Origin: CAZGMC01 sp964526565
GTDB lineage: Bacteria; Pseudomonadota; Alphaproteobacteria; DSM-16000; Inquilinaceae
Length of the DNA: 64,000 bases
NCBI GenBank assembly: GCA_964526565.1
Contig: CAZGMC010000003.1
Span: 1-64,000 of the forward strand
Direction of reading: 5' to 3'
Position numbers and translations under genes: made by a program
In this document: positions 1-8,479 of the stretch, in pieces
Layout: each line of letters begins with the position of its first letter
Position numbering within the stretch: the first letter of the stretch is position 1
The notes under the pieces: generated by a model
Seen by the model: only the letters and a program-made list of their open reading frames with translations
Told to the model about the DNA's origin: nothing
Databases searched by the model: none

Positions 1-453
1 GGCGACTGGCTGCTGTTCCTGCACGCCGACACCGTGCCGGCGGCCGGCTGGGCTGCGGCGGTGGCGGCGTTCGCGCGGACGGCCGCGGCCGGGCGGGCCG
101 GGTACTTCCGGTTCGCACTGGACGACCCGGCACCCGAGGCGCGGCGGCTGGAGCGCCTGGTGGCCTGGCGCTGCCGGGTCTTCGGGCTGCCCTATGGCGA
201 CCAGGGTCTGCTGATCGCACGCGCGGACTACGACCGGCTCGGCGGGTTCCGGCCGCTGCCGCTGATGGAGGACGTCGACCTGGTGCGCCGCATCGGCCGG
301 CGGCGGCTGGCGGCGCTGCCGGTGGCGGCGACCACCTCGGCGGCGCGCTACCGGCGCGAGGGCTACCGGCGGCGCTCGGCGCGCAACCTGATGTGCCTGA
401 CGCTGTACCTGCTCGGCCTGCCGCCGCGGCTGATCGCGCGGCTGTACGGATGA
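1..453 (+). CDS. Family 2-type glycosyltransferase (TIGR04283-like), 5' partial
   Basis: The reading frame is open from the first base, so the N-terminus lies outside the window. The visible 150 residues begin GDWLLFLHADTVP, which contains the metal-binding HAD(T) signature of GT-A fold transferases. A later GDQGLLI and an LMEDVDLVRRI stretch match the acceptor and catalytic region of the rSAM/selenodomain-associated transferase 2 family. The family is assigned from these motifs; donor and acceptor are unknown. The stop codon overlaps the start of the next gene by ATGA, so the two are translationally coupled. Confidence 0.8.
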   Translation, partial: GDWLLFLHADTVPAAGWAAAVAAFARTAAAGRAGYFRFALDDPAPEARRLERLVAWRCRVFGLPYGDQGLLIARADYDRLGGFRPLPLMEDVDLVRRIGRRRLAALPVAATTSAARYRREGYRRRSARNLMCLTLYLLGLPPRLIARLYG

Positions 454-1145
454 GCCGCCGGCCGGCCCGCCATATGGTGGTGTTCGCCAGGGCGCCGCGG
501 CTCGGCACCGTCAAGCGCCGGCTGGCGGCGGACATCGGCGCGGTGGCGGCGTTGCGCTTCTATCGCGCGACGCTGGCGGCAACGCTGCGCCGTCTCGGCC
601 GCGACCCGCGCTGGACCACCTGGCTGGCGGTGACGCCCGACGCCGCGGTGACGCGCGATGCCGGCTGGCTGCGATGGCTGGGCGCTGGCATCGGGTTCGA
701 GTGGCCGATCACCGCCGTCCATGTCCGCCCCCAAGGCCCTGGCGGCCTGGGCGAGCGGATGGACCGGTGCTTCGCCGCAGCGCCGGCGGGCCTGCCGCCG
801 GGGCCGGTAGTGATCGTCGGCAGCGACATCCCCGACGTGCGCCCGCACCACGTCGCCGCGGCGTTCCGCGCCCTGGGGCGGGCGCCGCTGGTGTTCGGCC
901 CGGCCGCCGACGGCGGCTACTGGCTGGTCGGCGCCCGCCGCTGCCCCGTCCCGCCGCGCGGCCTGTTCGACGGCGTGCGCTGGTCCAGCCGCCACGCCCT
1001 GACCGACACCTTGGCCAATGCCGGTCGCCTGCCCGCCCTGTTCCTGGAGACCCTGGAGGACGTGGACGACATCGACGCCTACCGGCGTGACTTGCAGCGA
1101 CATCCTTGCCGCCCGTCCCCGCCGCCACCACAAGGCAAAGGATGA
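450..1145 (+). CDS. DUF2064 glycosyltransferase-like protein (TIGR04282 family)
   Basis: This 231-residue protein starts at an ATG overlapping the previous stop (ATGA). An in-frame start at 393 exists but would overlap the upstream gene by 60 nt. MVVFARAPRLGTVKRRLA near the N-terminus is the nucleotide-binding signature of the DUF2064 / rSAM-selenodomain-associated transferase 1 family. VIVGSDIPDV (around residue 125) and GPAADGGYWLVG (around 150) are the family's metal and substrate motifs. The pairing with a TIGR04283 transferase is a conserved arrangement of these families. The product is unknown, probably a glycosylated lipid or small molecule. The 3' end overlaps the next gene by ATGA. 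Confidence 0.85.
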   Translation: MSRRPARHMVVFARAPRLGTVKRRLAADIGAVAALRFYRATLAATLRRLGRDPRWTTWLAVTPDAAVTRDAGWLRWLGAGIGFEWPITAVHVRPQGPGGLGERMDRCFAAAPAGLPPGPVVIVGSDIPDVRPHHVAAAFRALGRAPLVFGPAADGGYWLVGARRCPVPPRGLFDGVRWSSRHALTDTLANAGRLPALFLETLEDVDDIDAYRRDLQRHPCRPSPPPPQGKG

Positions 1146-2245
1146 TCAACGACGACACCCTGACCCGCCTCCGCACCGCCCTGCGCCACTCGCCTGGCTT
1201 CGCCGGTCTGGACACGGATGCGCTGGAGCCGCTGCCGACCACCGGGCTGGCGCACGATCATGTGCGCATCCGCGGCACCGGCCTGCTGCTGCGGGTGCCG
1301 AAGCAGAGCCAGCTCGCGCTCGATGCGGCGCGCAACCTGGACTACCAGGCGGCCTGCTTCGCCCGCGCCAGTGCCAGCGGCCATGTGCCGCGACTGCACG
1401 GGGTGCTGGCGCCATCGGCGAACCTGCCGCTGGGCGCGCTGGTGGTGGACGAGATCGTGGGCCGGCCGCCGGTGTTGCCCGGCGACCTGGCGGCGCTGGC
1501 GCGGGCGCTGGCGGCAATCCATGCGCTGCCGCTGCCGCCGGCCGCGGGCCGGCCGCCGCTGAAGGACCACGCCGATCCGGTGGCCGAGACCCTGGCCGAG
1601 GTGCGCCGGCAGGCCATCCACCTGGACGCGGCCCACCTCGACCCGGATGCGCTGGCACAGATCCACGAGGAGCTGGCCTGGGCCGAGGGCTTCGCCGCCG
1701 CGGCGCCGGCCGCCATGCCGGTGCCGGCGACGCTGATCTCGTTCGACGCCCACCCCGGCAATTTCCTGATCGAAACGACCGGCCGCGCTGTGCTGGTCGA
1801 CCTGGAGAAGGCCCGCTACGGCGCCCCCGGCTACGACCTGGCCCATGCCACGCTGTACACCTCGACCACCTGGGACATGGCCGTGTACGCCGAGTTGACG
1901 CCCGAACAGACGGCGGCCTTCCACGACGCCTGGCGCGCCGCCCTGCCGCCGGCCGCGGCCGCGGCGGCACGGCCGTGGCTGCTGCCGCTGCGCCGGATCA
2001 TGTGGCTGTGGTCGGTGACCTGGTGCGCCAAGTGGCGGGTCCAGTCGCGCGCCGCCGCCCGCACGCGCAGCGGGGACACGATTTCGGCCGAGGACTGGTC
2101 GGCGGAGCTCAGCCGGCCGGAACTGGTCGCCCACGTGCGCGGCCGCGTCGCCGATTACCTGGACCCCGCGACGATCGCGCGGGTCCGCACCGACTGGCGC
2201 GGCGACCACGCGTTCACGGATCTGCTGTCGCGGCCGTGGGCGTGA
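1142..2245 (+). CDS. APH-like phosphotransferase family protein
   Basis: The 367-residue protein starts at an ATG overlapping the DUF2064 stop by ATGA, making it the third member of a coupled operon. It has the protein-kinase-like fold of aminoglycoside/choline phosphotransferases. ISFDAHPGNFLI (about residues 199-210) corresponds to the catalytic loop HGDxxxxN, with the first His replaced by Ser but Asp and Asn kept. LVDLEKARYG matches the DFE-type magnesium loop. A small-molecule kinase acting in the same pathway as the two transferases is the likeliest role; drug resistance is unlikely from context. The last 32 nt overlap the convergent gene. Confidence 0.75.
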   Translation: MINDDTLTRLRTALRHSPGFAGLDTDALEPLPTTGLAHDHVRIRGTGLLLRVPKQSQLALDAARNLDYQAACFARASASGHVPRLHGVLAPSANLPLGALVVDEIVGRPPVLPGDLAALARALAAIHALPLPPAAGRPPLKDHADPVAETLAEVRRQAIHLDAAHLDPDALAQIHEELAWAEGFAAAAPAAMPVPATLISFDAHPGNFLIETTGRAVLVDLEKARYGAPGYDLAHATLYTSTTWDMAVYAELTPEQTAAFHDAWRAALPPAAAAAARPWLLPLRRIMWLWSVTWCAKWRVQSRAAARTRSGDTISAEDWSAELSRPELVAHVRGRVADYLDPATIARVRTDWRGDHAFTDLLSRPWA

Positions 2246-3323
2246 GCGGCGCGCCGGCCTCTTCGCACAGTGTCCGGTAGCGGTCGAACGCGGCGCGCAT
2301 GTCGCCGCCCAGCGCCACGCCCAGGCAGCGCATCGGGTCACCACGCTGCGCGAACGTGTCGGGGTCGATCCGGTCGCGCAGGCAGTCGAAGCAGGCCTGG
2401 ACCCGATGGCCGTAGTTGATGCTGCGGCTGGAGCCGTTGTAGTTGATGAAGGCGTTCAGATAGTTGGTCCGCGCCGCGTTGAGCCCGCTGTAGGCGAGCA
2501 CCGCGGCCATCAGCTCGAGCTGGTGGCGCACGCTCTGGGCGATCTCGGGGAACAGGGCATCGGCGCGCGCCGCCGGGTCGTCGCCGTAGTCGACCACCGT
2601 GCTGCGGAAGCCCAGCCCGCCGACCAGCCAGCGGAAGGTCGGCCGGATGATCTGCGGCAGGCCCTGGTCGGAGGTCTCGGCAGTGCAGTTCAGCTCGCTC
2701 ACCGTCAGCGGCTCCAGGAAGCCGGTCTCGATCGCCGCGATGCACGGCAGGGCGCGCACGTCCAGGCCGTTGGCCTCGGCGAACGGCCGGCCCAGCACCA
2801 GGATGCGGGCGAAGCGCTGCTCCAGGTCCAGGTCCCGCCACATGGAATGCCGGCAGGAATGCGCCCGCAGCGCGGCGATGCAGCCCGGCCCGCCGCGGCG
2901 TTCGGCGGCGAGGGCGCGCATGGTGTCGAACCGGCAGGCGTCCGATGTGCACACGTCGTCCGTGGCGGCCAGCACGCGCGGATCGCCGGTCAGCGGCCGC
3001 GGGCGCAACTCCGGTTGGGCCAGTGCCGCCTCGGTGATGTCGCCATTGTCCACGGCCACCGGTGGCGCGATGAAGCGCGGGTTGGCCATCAGCGGCGCCA
3101 GGGTGTTGGGCAGGAACGGATTGCGCGCGCACTGCACCCGCCCGCCCGCAACCCGGCAGCAATTGATCCCCCGCACCCGCCAGCCGGCCGGACAGTCCAG
3201 CGCCTGCACCTCGGCCGCCGGCACAAGCACCGCCAGCGCCGCCAACACAAGCACCAGCAGCGCGGCGCCGCCAGCCCTCGGGCCGCACCGACTGCGCAAC
3301 GAGGCCACTCCCGGCGTCACCAT
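2214..3323 (-). CDS. Exported lytic transglycosylase-like (SLT-fold) protein
   Basis: A 369-residue protein. The ATG at 3323 was chosen because a classic signal peptide follows: basic N-terminus, then ALLVLVLAALAVLVPAA, cleaved near AEVQA. A Cys-rich stretch follows (CPAGWRVRGINCC). IAAIETGFLEPL and SDQGLPQI resemble the catalytic Glu segment and the G-L/M-Q motif of SLT goose-type lytic transglycosylases, and AFINYNGSS resembles the later N-Y-N-G motif. A periplasmic peptidoglycan-cleaving role is inferred from these motifs only. The 3' end overlaps the convergent phosphotransferase gene by 32 nt. Confidence 0.6.
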   Translation of the reverse strand: MVTPGVASLRSRCGPRAGGAALLVLVLAALAVLVPAAEVQALDCPAGWRVRGINCCRVAGGRVQCARNPFLPNTLAPLMANPRFIAPPVAVDNGDITEAALAQPELRPRPLTGDPRVLAATDDVCTSDACRFDTMRALAAERRGGPGCIAALRAHSCRHSMWRDLDLEQRFARILVLGRPFAEANGLDVRALPCIAAIETGFLEPLTVSELNCTAETSDQGLPQIIRPTFRWLVGGLGFRSTVVDYGDDPAARADALFPEIAQSVRHQLELMAAVLAYSGLNAARTNYLNAFINYNGSSRSINYGHRVQACFDCLRDRIDPDTFAQRGDPMRCLGVALGGDMRAAFDRYRTLCEEAGAPLTPTAATADP

Positions 3324-3518
3324 GGCGCACTCCGAACCCTGCTGCCGTTCCTCGCGATGAGCCGGCAGCTGAGGCCGCATCCGCCGCGGCGTTGGTCTCT
3401 GCCAGGCGGCGGCCGCACGGGTAACGGAGCGCGACAAGGTAATGCGGGTGGCGGGCCATTGCGACGCGTAACGTTCACCACCTCCTGCCGCCGGCTGCCC
3501 GCGCGCGGTGCCGGGCGG

Positions 3519-4370
3519 TCATGCGCCGACGATGTAGCCGCCGTTGGGATGCAGGACCTGCCCGGTCATGTACGAGGCGTCGGCGCTGGCCAGGAACACG
3601 TAGCACGGCGCGATCTCGGACGGCTGGCCGGCGCGGTTCATGGGCACCTGCCCGCCGAACTGGGCGACCGCATCCTCCGGGAAGGTGGCCGGGATCAGCG
3701 GGGTCCAGATCGGGCCGGGGGCCACGCCGTTGACGCGGATGCCGCGCCCGACGAGATGCAGCGCGATCGACCGGGTAAAGGTCAGGATGGCGCCCTTGGT
3801 CGCCGCGTAGGAGATCAGGTGCGCATTGCCCTTGTAGGCGTTCACCGACGTCGTGTTGATGATGTTGGCTCCCTGCTTCAGGTGGGGCAGCACGGCGCGG
3901 GTCAGATAGAAATAGGCATGGATGTTGGTCTGGAACGTGCGGTTCCACTGCTCCGGCGAGATGTCCTCCAGCGCCTGCTCTTCGTGCTGCTCGGCGCCAT
4001 TGTTGACCAGCACGTCGATGCGGCCAAAGGCATCCAGTGTCTCGTCGACCAGCCGGCGGCACAGCGGCTCCTCGCCCAGGTCGCCCCTGAACACCGTGCA
4101 GCGCTGGCCCTCGGCCTCGACCAGCTCCTGCGTCCGGCGCGCGTCCGTCTCTTCTTCAAGGTAGGCGATGGCGACCGTGCCGCCCTCGCGGGCGAAATGG
4201 ACGGCGACGGCGCGGCCGATGCCGCTGTCGCCGCCGGTGATGATCGCCACCTTGTCCAGCAGCTTGCCGCTGCCGCGGTAGTCGCTGCGGATGACCTCGG
4301 GCTGCGGGTCCATCATGTGCTCCCGGCCCGGCTGCCGCGGCTGGTGCTGCGGCGGGAATTTCTGGTTCAT
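3519..4370 (-). CDS. SDR-family oxidoreductase (YghA / general stress protein 39 type)
   Basis: The 283-residue protein starts at MNQKFPPQ, preceded by GGAGA. It shows the complete short-chain dehydrogenase pattern: TGGDSGIGRAVA (NAD(P)-binding TGxxxGxG, about residue 50), VNNGA, a catalytic Ser in NTTSVNAY, and YAATKGA (YxxxK). GHPNGG-type residues near the C-terminus and the Gln/Pro/His-rich 35-residue N-terminal extension are typical of the YghA/GsiB-linked SDR branch. It is probably a soluble NADP-dependent aldehyde or ketone reductase of the stress response. It is a single gene, not coupled to hisE. Confidence 0.88.
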   Translation of the reverse strand: MNQKFPPQHQPRQPGREHMMDPQPEVIRSDYRGSGKLLDKVAIITGGDSGIGRAVAVHFAREGGTVAIAYLEEETDARRTQELVEAEGQRCTVFRGDLGEEPLCRRLVDETLDAFGRIDVLVNNGAEQHEEQALEDISPEQWNRTFQTNIHAYFYLTRAVLPHLKQGANIINTTSVNAYKGNAHLISYAATKGAILTFTRSIALHLVGRGIRVNGVAPGPIWTPLIPATFPEDAVAQFGGQVPMNRAGQPSEIAPCYVFLASADASYMTGQVLHPNGGYIVGA

Positions 4371-4495
4371 CGGGCGTCTCCGAAAAGGCGGTTCCCCGCG
4401 GGGGATCCGCCCTTGAACGGCGCGACACCGTCCGTGTTCCGCACTTTCGGCACGGCCAGCCCGGCGGCACTGCCGCCGATCCGGAACGGGTTCCG

Positions 4496-4858
4496 CTATT
4501 TGCGGGCCTTCTTCTCGTCGATGCCGCTGCGGCCCTCGCGGGCGGCCAGGGCCTCCCAGACGAGCGCCGGGGACAGTCCGGCATCGGCCCACAGGACGAG
4601 CAGGTGGTAGAGCAGGTCGGCGCTTTCCTGGGCCAGTTCCTGCCGTTCCCCGCCGAGCGCCGCGATCACCGTCTCCACCGCCTCCTCGCCCAGCTTCTGG
4701 GCGATCTTCGGCGTGCCGCGGGCGAACAGCCTGGCGGTGTAGCTCGTCTCCGGGTCGCCGCCCTTGCGCGAGGCGATGACGGTGAACAGCCGCTCCAGCA
4801 CGCGGACGTCGGCGGCATCGGTCCCGGCGGTGCCGGTCTGTGGCGTCTCGTCGCTCAT
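4496..4858 (-). CDS. hisE: Phosphoribosyl-ATP pyrophosphatase
   Basis: A 120-residue all-alpha MazG-like pyrophosphatase that hydrolyses PR-ATP to PR-AMP in histidine synthesis. SYTARLFARGTPKIAQKLGE followed by EAVETVIAA, and ESADLLYHLLVLWAD, are the conserved metal-binding helices (E..E and ExxD). It is the last gene of the his operon, starting 1 nt after the hisF stop. The bifunctional HisI partner (PR-AMP cyclohydrolase) is not in the window. Confidence 0.95.
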   Translation of the reverse strand: MSDETPQTGTAGTDAADVRVLERLFTVIASRKGGDPETSYTARLFARGTPKIAQKLGEEAVETVIAALGGERQELAQESADLLYHLLVLWADAGLSPALVWEALAAREGRSGIDEKKARK

Positions 4859-4859
4859 G

Positions 4860-5621
4860 TCAGGTCAACCGCATGGGGATGCCGGCGGCGGCCATGGCCT
4901 GCTTCGCCTCGGCGATGGAATAGGTGCCGAAATGGAAGATCGAGGCGGCCAGCACCGCCGTGGCGTGGCCGTCGCGGATGCCCTCCACCATGTGCTCCAG
5001 CGTGCCGACGCCGCCCGAGGCGATCACCGGCACCGGCACCGCGTCGGCCACGGCGCGGGTGAGCGCGATGTCGAAGCCGGCCTTGGTGCCGTCGCGGTCC
5101 ATCGAGGTGAGCAGGATCTCGCCCGCCCCCAGCTCGGCCATGCGCCGCGCCCAGGCAACGGCGTCGATGCCGGTCGGCTTGCGCCCGCCATGGGTGAACA
5201 CCTCCCAGCGGCCGGGGCCGGTGGCCTTGGCGTCGATGGCGACGACGATGCACTGGGTGCCGAACTTCTCCGCCCCCTCGCCGACGAACTCTGGCCGGTG
5301 CACGGCGGCAGTGTTGATCGACACCTTGTCGGCGCCGGCCAGCAGCAGCTTGCGGATGTCGTCAATGGTGCGCACGCCGCCGCCGACGGTCAGCGGCATG
5401 AACACCTGCTCCGCGGTGCGCCGCACCACGTCGCAGAGGATGGCGCGCTCGTCGCTGGAGGCGGTGATATCGAGGAAGCACAGCTCGTCGGCCCCGGCGG
5501 CATCATAGACGCGCGCCTGCGCGACAGGATCGCCGGCGTCGATCAGGTCGACGAAGTTGACGCCCTTGACGACCCGGCCGTCCTTGACGTCCAGGCAGGG
5601 GATGACCCGCATCTTCAGCAT
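4860..5621 (-). CDS. hisF: Imidazole glycerol phosphate synthase, cyclase subunit HisF
   Basis: A 253-residue beta/alpha barrel that uses ammonia from HisH to form IGP and AICAR. VIPCLDVKDGRVVKG carries the first catalytic Asp, and LLTSMDRDGTKAGFD carries the second. Phosphate-binding glycines are in PLTVGGGVR and VIASGGVG. The start ATG overlaps the hisA stop by 1 nt (TGATG), indicating translational coupling. A second Met at residue 4 is an alternative start. Confidence 0.97.
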   Translation of the reverse strand: MLKMRVIPCLDVKDGRVVKGVNFVDLIDAGDPVAQARVYDAAGADELCFLDITASSDERAILCDVVRRTAEQVFMPLTVGGGVRTIDDIRKLLLAGADKVSINTAAVHRPEFVGEGAEKFGTQCIVVAIDAKATGPGRWEVFTHGGRKPTGIDAVAWARRMAELGAGEILLTSMDRDGTKAGFDIALTRAVADAVPVPVIASGGVGTLEHMVEGIRDGHATAVLAASIFHFGTYSIAEAKQAMAAAGIPMRLT

Positions 5622-6391
5622 CAGCCGCCCTTTCCCTGCGGCCGTGGCCAGATCGGCACCTTGGCGGTGCCGGCCAGCACGGCCAGCGCCTGCTTCGGGT
5701 CGAGCCGCCCGTCATAGAGGGCGCGGCCGACGATGACGCCGTTGATGCCCGACTTCTCCTCGCGCTTGAGCGCCACCAGGTCCTGGATCGAGGACACGCC
5801 GCCCGAGGCAATGACCGGTGTGGTCAAGGCGAAGGCCAGATCGGCCGTCGCGTCGATGTTCAGGCCGCCCATGGCCCCGTCGCGGTTGATGTCGGTGTAG
5901 ATGATCGCGGCGACACCGCAGTCCTCGAACTTCAGCGCCAGCTCCAGCGCCCGCACGGTGCTCGTTTCCGACCAGCCCTCGACGGCGACATAGCCCTCGC
6001 GCGCATCGATGCCGACGGCGATCTGGCCCGGATAGCTCTTGCAGGCCGTGCGCACCAGCGCCGGGTCGCGCAGGGCCACGGTGCCCAGCACCACGCGGCG
6101 CACGCCGCGCGCCAGCCAGTGCTCGATCAGGCCCAGCGAGCGGATGCCGCCGCCAAGCTGGATCGGGATGTCGACGGCATTGAGGATGGACACGACGGCA
6201 TCGGTGTTGACCGGCTGGCCGGTGCGGGCGCCGTTCAGGTCGACCACATGGATCCACTCGAACGACTGCTCAACGAAGCGGCGCGCCTGCTCCGCCGGGT
6301 CGGTGTTGAACACCGTGACCTCGTTCATGTCGCCGCGCACCAGCCGCACGCAGGCGCCGTCCTTCAGGTCGATGGCCGGATAAAGGATCAT
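5621..6391 (-). CDS. hisA: Phosphoribosylformimino-5-aminoimidazole carboxamide ribotide isomerase
   Basis: A 256-residue TIM barrel that performs the Amadori isomerisation of ProFAR to PRFAR. MILYPAIDLKDGACVRL has the catalytic base Asp8, and IYTDINRDGAMGG has the catalytic acid Asp. Both half-barrel phosphate sites are present (IQLGGGIRS and VIASGGVS). It is coupled to hisF downstream. A GNAT gene lies between it and hisH, 6 nt upstream. Confidence 0.97.
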   Translation of the reverse strand: MILYPAIDLKDGACVRLVRGDMNEVTVFNTDPAEQARRFVEQSFEWIHVVDLNGARTGQPVNTDAVVSILNAVDIPIQLGGGIRSLGLIEHWLARGVRRVVLGTVALRDPALVRTACKSYPGQIAVGIDAREGYVAVEGWSETSTVRALELALKFEDCGVAAIIYTDINRDGAMGGLNIDATADLAFALTTPVIASGGVSSIQDLVALKREEKSGINGVIVGRALYDGRLDPKQALAVLAGTAKVPIWPRPQGKGG

Positions 6392-6397
6392 CGGCAG

Positions 6398-6955
6398 TCA
6401 GCCCTCCGCCGGCGCATTCGAGTCGCGCAGGAGCTTGTAGTAATACCGGCCGGCAATGGTCGTGCCGCGCACCCGCGCGTAGAAGGGATTGGTGCCCCAA
6501 TAGACATAGCCCAGCGACTCGTACAGTCGGATGGCGGCGTCCTGCGTCGCGCGCACGTGCAGCTGCAGCACCTCGAAGCCGCCGGCCTCGGCCGCCGCCT
6601 CGATCGACTCGATCAGCCGCCGTGCCAGGCCGTGGCCGCGCGCCCACGGCGCCACGAAGGTCGTGGTCAGGTAGGCTGCGAACGAGCGGGCCTCGTTGTT
6701 CTTCGACGGCCGGACCAGCTGGCCGGAGCCGGCGATCATGCCGTCGAGCCGGCCGACGATCAGCGTGCGCCCCGGCACGGCCAGCACGCCGTGCCAGTAC
6801 CGCTCCATGACGTCGCGCGGCGGCGGCTCGACCCAGCCGAACCCGCCCCCCTCCAGGATGGCGAGGTCGGCGGCGTCGCACAGGTCGTGCAGGTCGGCAC
6901 CGCGGAACTCCTTGAGCACCTCGACGGTGACGGACGGCGGCAGCTGGTGGGTCAC
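6398..6955 (-). CDS. GNAT-family N-acetyltransferase inside the his operon
   Basis: A 185-residue protein with a GTG start and an upstream GGAGGG. The acetyl-CoA binding core appears as PWARGHGLARRLIESIE (Q/RxxGxG/A, about residues 115-130), followed by LQLHVRATQDAAIRLYESLGY, the beta5-alpha4 signature. Its substrate is unknown. It lies 16 nt after hisH and 6 nt before hisA, so it is cotranscribed. A link to histidine or amino-acid metabolism is inferred from position only. Confidence 0.88.
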   Translation of the reverse strand: MTHQLPPSVTVEVLKEFRGADLHDLCDAADLAILEGGGFGWVEPPPRDVMERYWHGVLAVPGRTLIVGRLDGMIAGSGQLVRPSKNNEARSFAAYLTTTFVAPWARGHGLARRLIESIEAAAEAGGFEVLQLHVRATQDAAIRLYESLGYVYWGTNPFYARVRGTTIAGRYYYKLLRDSNAPAEG

Positions 6956-6971
6956 GGGTGGCGGCCCTCCG

Positions 6972-7628
6972 TCACGGCGTCCACGTCAGGAAGTCGGCGA
7001 TCAGCCGCAGGCCGGCCGCCTGGCTCTTCTCTGGATGAAACTGGGTGCCGACCAGGTTGTCGCGCCCGATCACCGCCGCGATCGGACCGCCATAGTCGAC
7101 GGCGGCCAGCAGATGGGCGGCGTCCGCCGGCTCGAACCTGTAGCTGTGCACGAAATAGGCATGCACCCGGCCGAAGCCGCTGCCGCGCAGGCCGCTCAGG
7201 ACCGGGTGGCCGGCGTCGCGCAGGGACAGGTCGTTCCAGCCCATGTGCGGCACCTTGAACGACGCGTCCCCGGGCACGACCGGCACCACCGCACCCGGGA
7301 TCCAGCCGAGCCCTTCGTGGGAGCCGTGCTCGTGCCCGACGGTGGCCATCAGCTGCATGCCGACGCAGATGCCCAGGAACGGCCGGCCGCCGCGGATGAC
7401 CGCCTCCTCCAGCGCCTCGATCATGCCGGGCAGGGCGGCCAGCCCGGCCTTGCAGTCGCCGAAGGCGCCGACGCCGGGCAGCACAATGCGATCGGCGCGG
7501 CGCACGCGCCCGGCGTCGCCGGTCACCTCGACCGTCGCGCCGCGGCCAAGCTCGCGGGCGGCGCGCTCAAAGGCCTTGGCGGCCGAGCGCAGGTTGCCGG
7601 AGCCGTAGTCGATGATGGCGACGGTCAT
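6972..7628 (-). CDS. hisH: Imidazole glycerol phosphate synthase, glutaminase subunit HisH
   Basis: A 218-residue class I glutamine amidotransferase that feeds ammonia to HisF. The nucleophile lies in FLGICVGMQLMA, preceded by the PGVGAFGDCKAGL oxyanion strand. The His-x-Glu pair is in GTQFHPEKSQAAG. The start MTVAIIDYGSGNL is typical of the family. It lies 27 nt downstream of hisB. Confidence 0.97.
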   Translation of the reverse strand: MTVAIIDYGSGNLRSAAKAFERAARELGRGATVEVTGDAGRVRRADRIVLPGVGAFGDCKAGLAALPGMIEALEEAVIRGGRPFLGICVGMQLMATVGHEHGSHEGLGWIPGAVVPVVPGDASFKVPHMGWNDLSLRDAGHPVLSGLRGSGFGRVHAYFVHSYRFEPADAAHLLAAVDYGGPIAAVIGRDNLVGTQFHPEKSQAAGLRLIADFLTWTP

Positions 7629-7655
7629 GGCCCGCGCGTCTCCATGATGGCAGCG

Positions 7656-8276
7656 CTATCCACCGAGGGTGCCCTTGGTCGACGGGACCGCCCCGGCCTG
7701 GCGCGGGTCGCGGGCCACGGCCCGGCGCAGCGCCCGCGCCAGTGCCTTGAAGCAGCTCTCGATGATATGGTGATTGTTCATGCCGTAAAGGTTTTCGACA
7801 TGGAGCGTCAGGCCGGCGGCCTGGGCGAAGGCCTGGAACCACTCGCGAAACAGCTCGGTGTCCATCTCGCCCAGCTTGTCGCGCGTGAACGCCACCTTCC
7901 AGACCAGGTAGGGCCGGCCGGACACGTCGATCGCCACGCGGCTCAGCGTCTCGTCCATGGGGATGGTCGCCGCGCCGAAGCGGGCGATGCCGCGCCGGTC
8001 ACCCAGCGCCTGTGCCACTGCCTGGCCGAGGACGATGCCGCTGTCCTCCGTGGTATGGTGGAAGTCGATGTGCAGGTCGCCGTCGGCCTTCAGCGTCACG
8101 TCGATCAGCGCATGGCGGGCAAGCTGCGCCAGCATGTGGTCGAGGAAGCCGATGCCGGTGGCAATGTCGTACACGCCGGTGCCGTCGAGGTCGACGGTGG
8201 CGGCGATCCGGGTTTCGGCAGTGGCGCGCTCGACCGAGGCGCGGCGCGGGGCGGCATTGGGAGAGGCAGCATCCAT
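7656..8276 (-). CDS. hisB: Imidazoleglycerol-phosphate dehydratase
   Basis: A 206-residue monofunctional HisB (no HAD phosphatase domain) that dehydrates IGP. FLDHMLAQLARHALIDV and DLHIDFHHTTEDSGIVLGQA form the first manganese-binding repeat; NNHHIIESCFKALARAL forms the second. It is the first gene of the visible his operon. The 203-bp region upstream is divergent with the aldehyde oxidoreductase genes and should hold both promoters. Confidence 0.97.
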   Translation of the reverse strand: MDAASPNAAPRRASVERATAETRIAATVDLDGTGVYDIATGIGFLDHMLAQLARHALIDVTLKADGDLHIDFHHTTEDSGIVLGQAVAQALGDRRGIARFGAATIPMDETLSRVAIDVSGRPYLVWKVAFTRDKLGEMDTELFREWFQAFAQAAGLTLHVENLYGMNNHHIIESCFKALARALRRAVARDPRQAGAVPSTKGTLGG

Positions 8277-8479
8277 GACCCGCTTGTATCAGGTTGCGCC
8301 GCAGCATGCCAGACGTACGGCGTGCCGCAGCCAAGTCCGCGCCGCCCCAGGGTCGCCCTGCTCCGCCGATTGATCCGGTGGCCGGGCTGCGGGAACAACG
8401 GCACAGCGGCGGCGTTGACATTCATGTGGCGGGCTGTGCGGCTGGCGCCGTCGCCACCCTGGACCAGCGGGTGAGGATC

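Noticed and set aside
1142..2245. Aminoglycoside resistance gene
   Set aside because: Only the fold family is supported. The catalytic loop is altered and the operon context points to a biosynthetic kinase.
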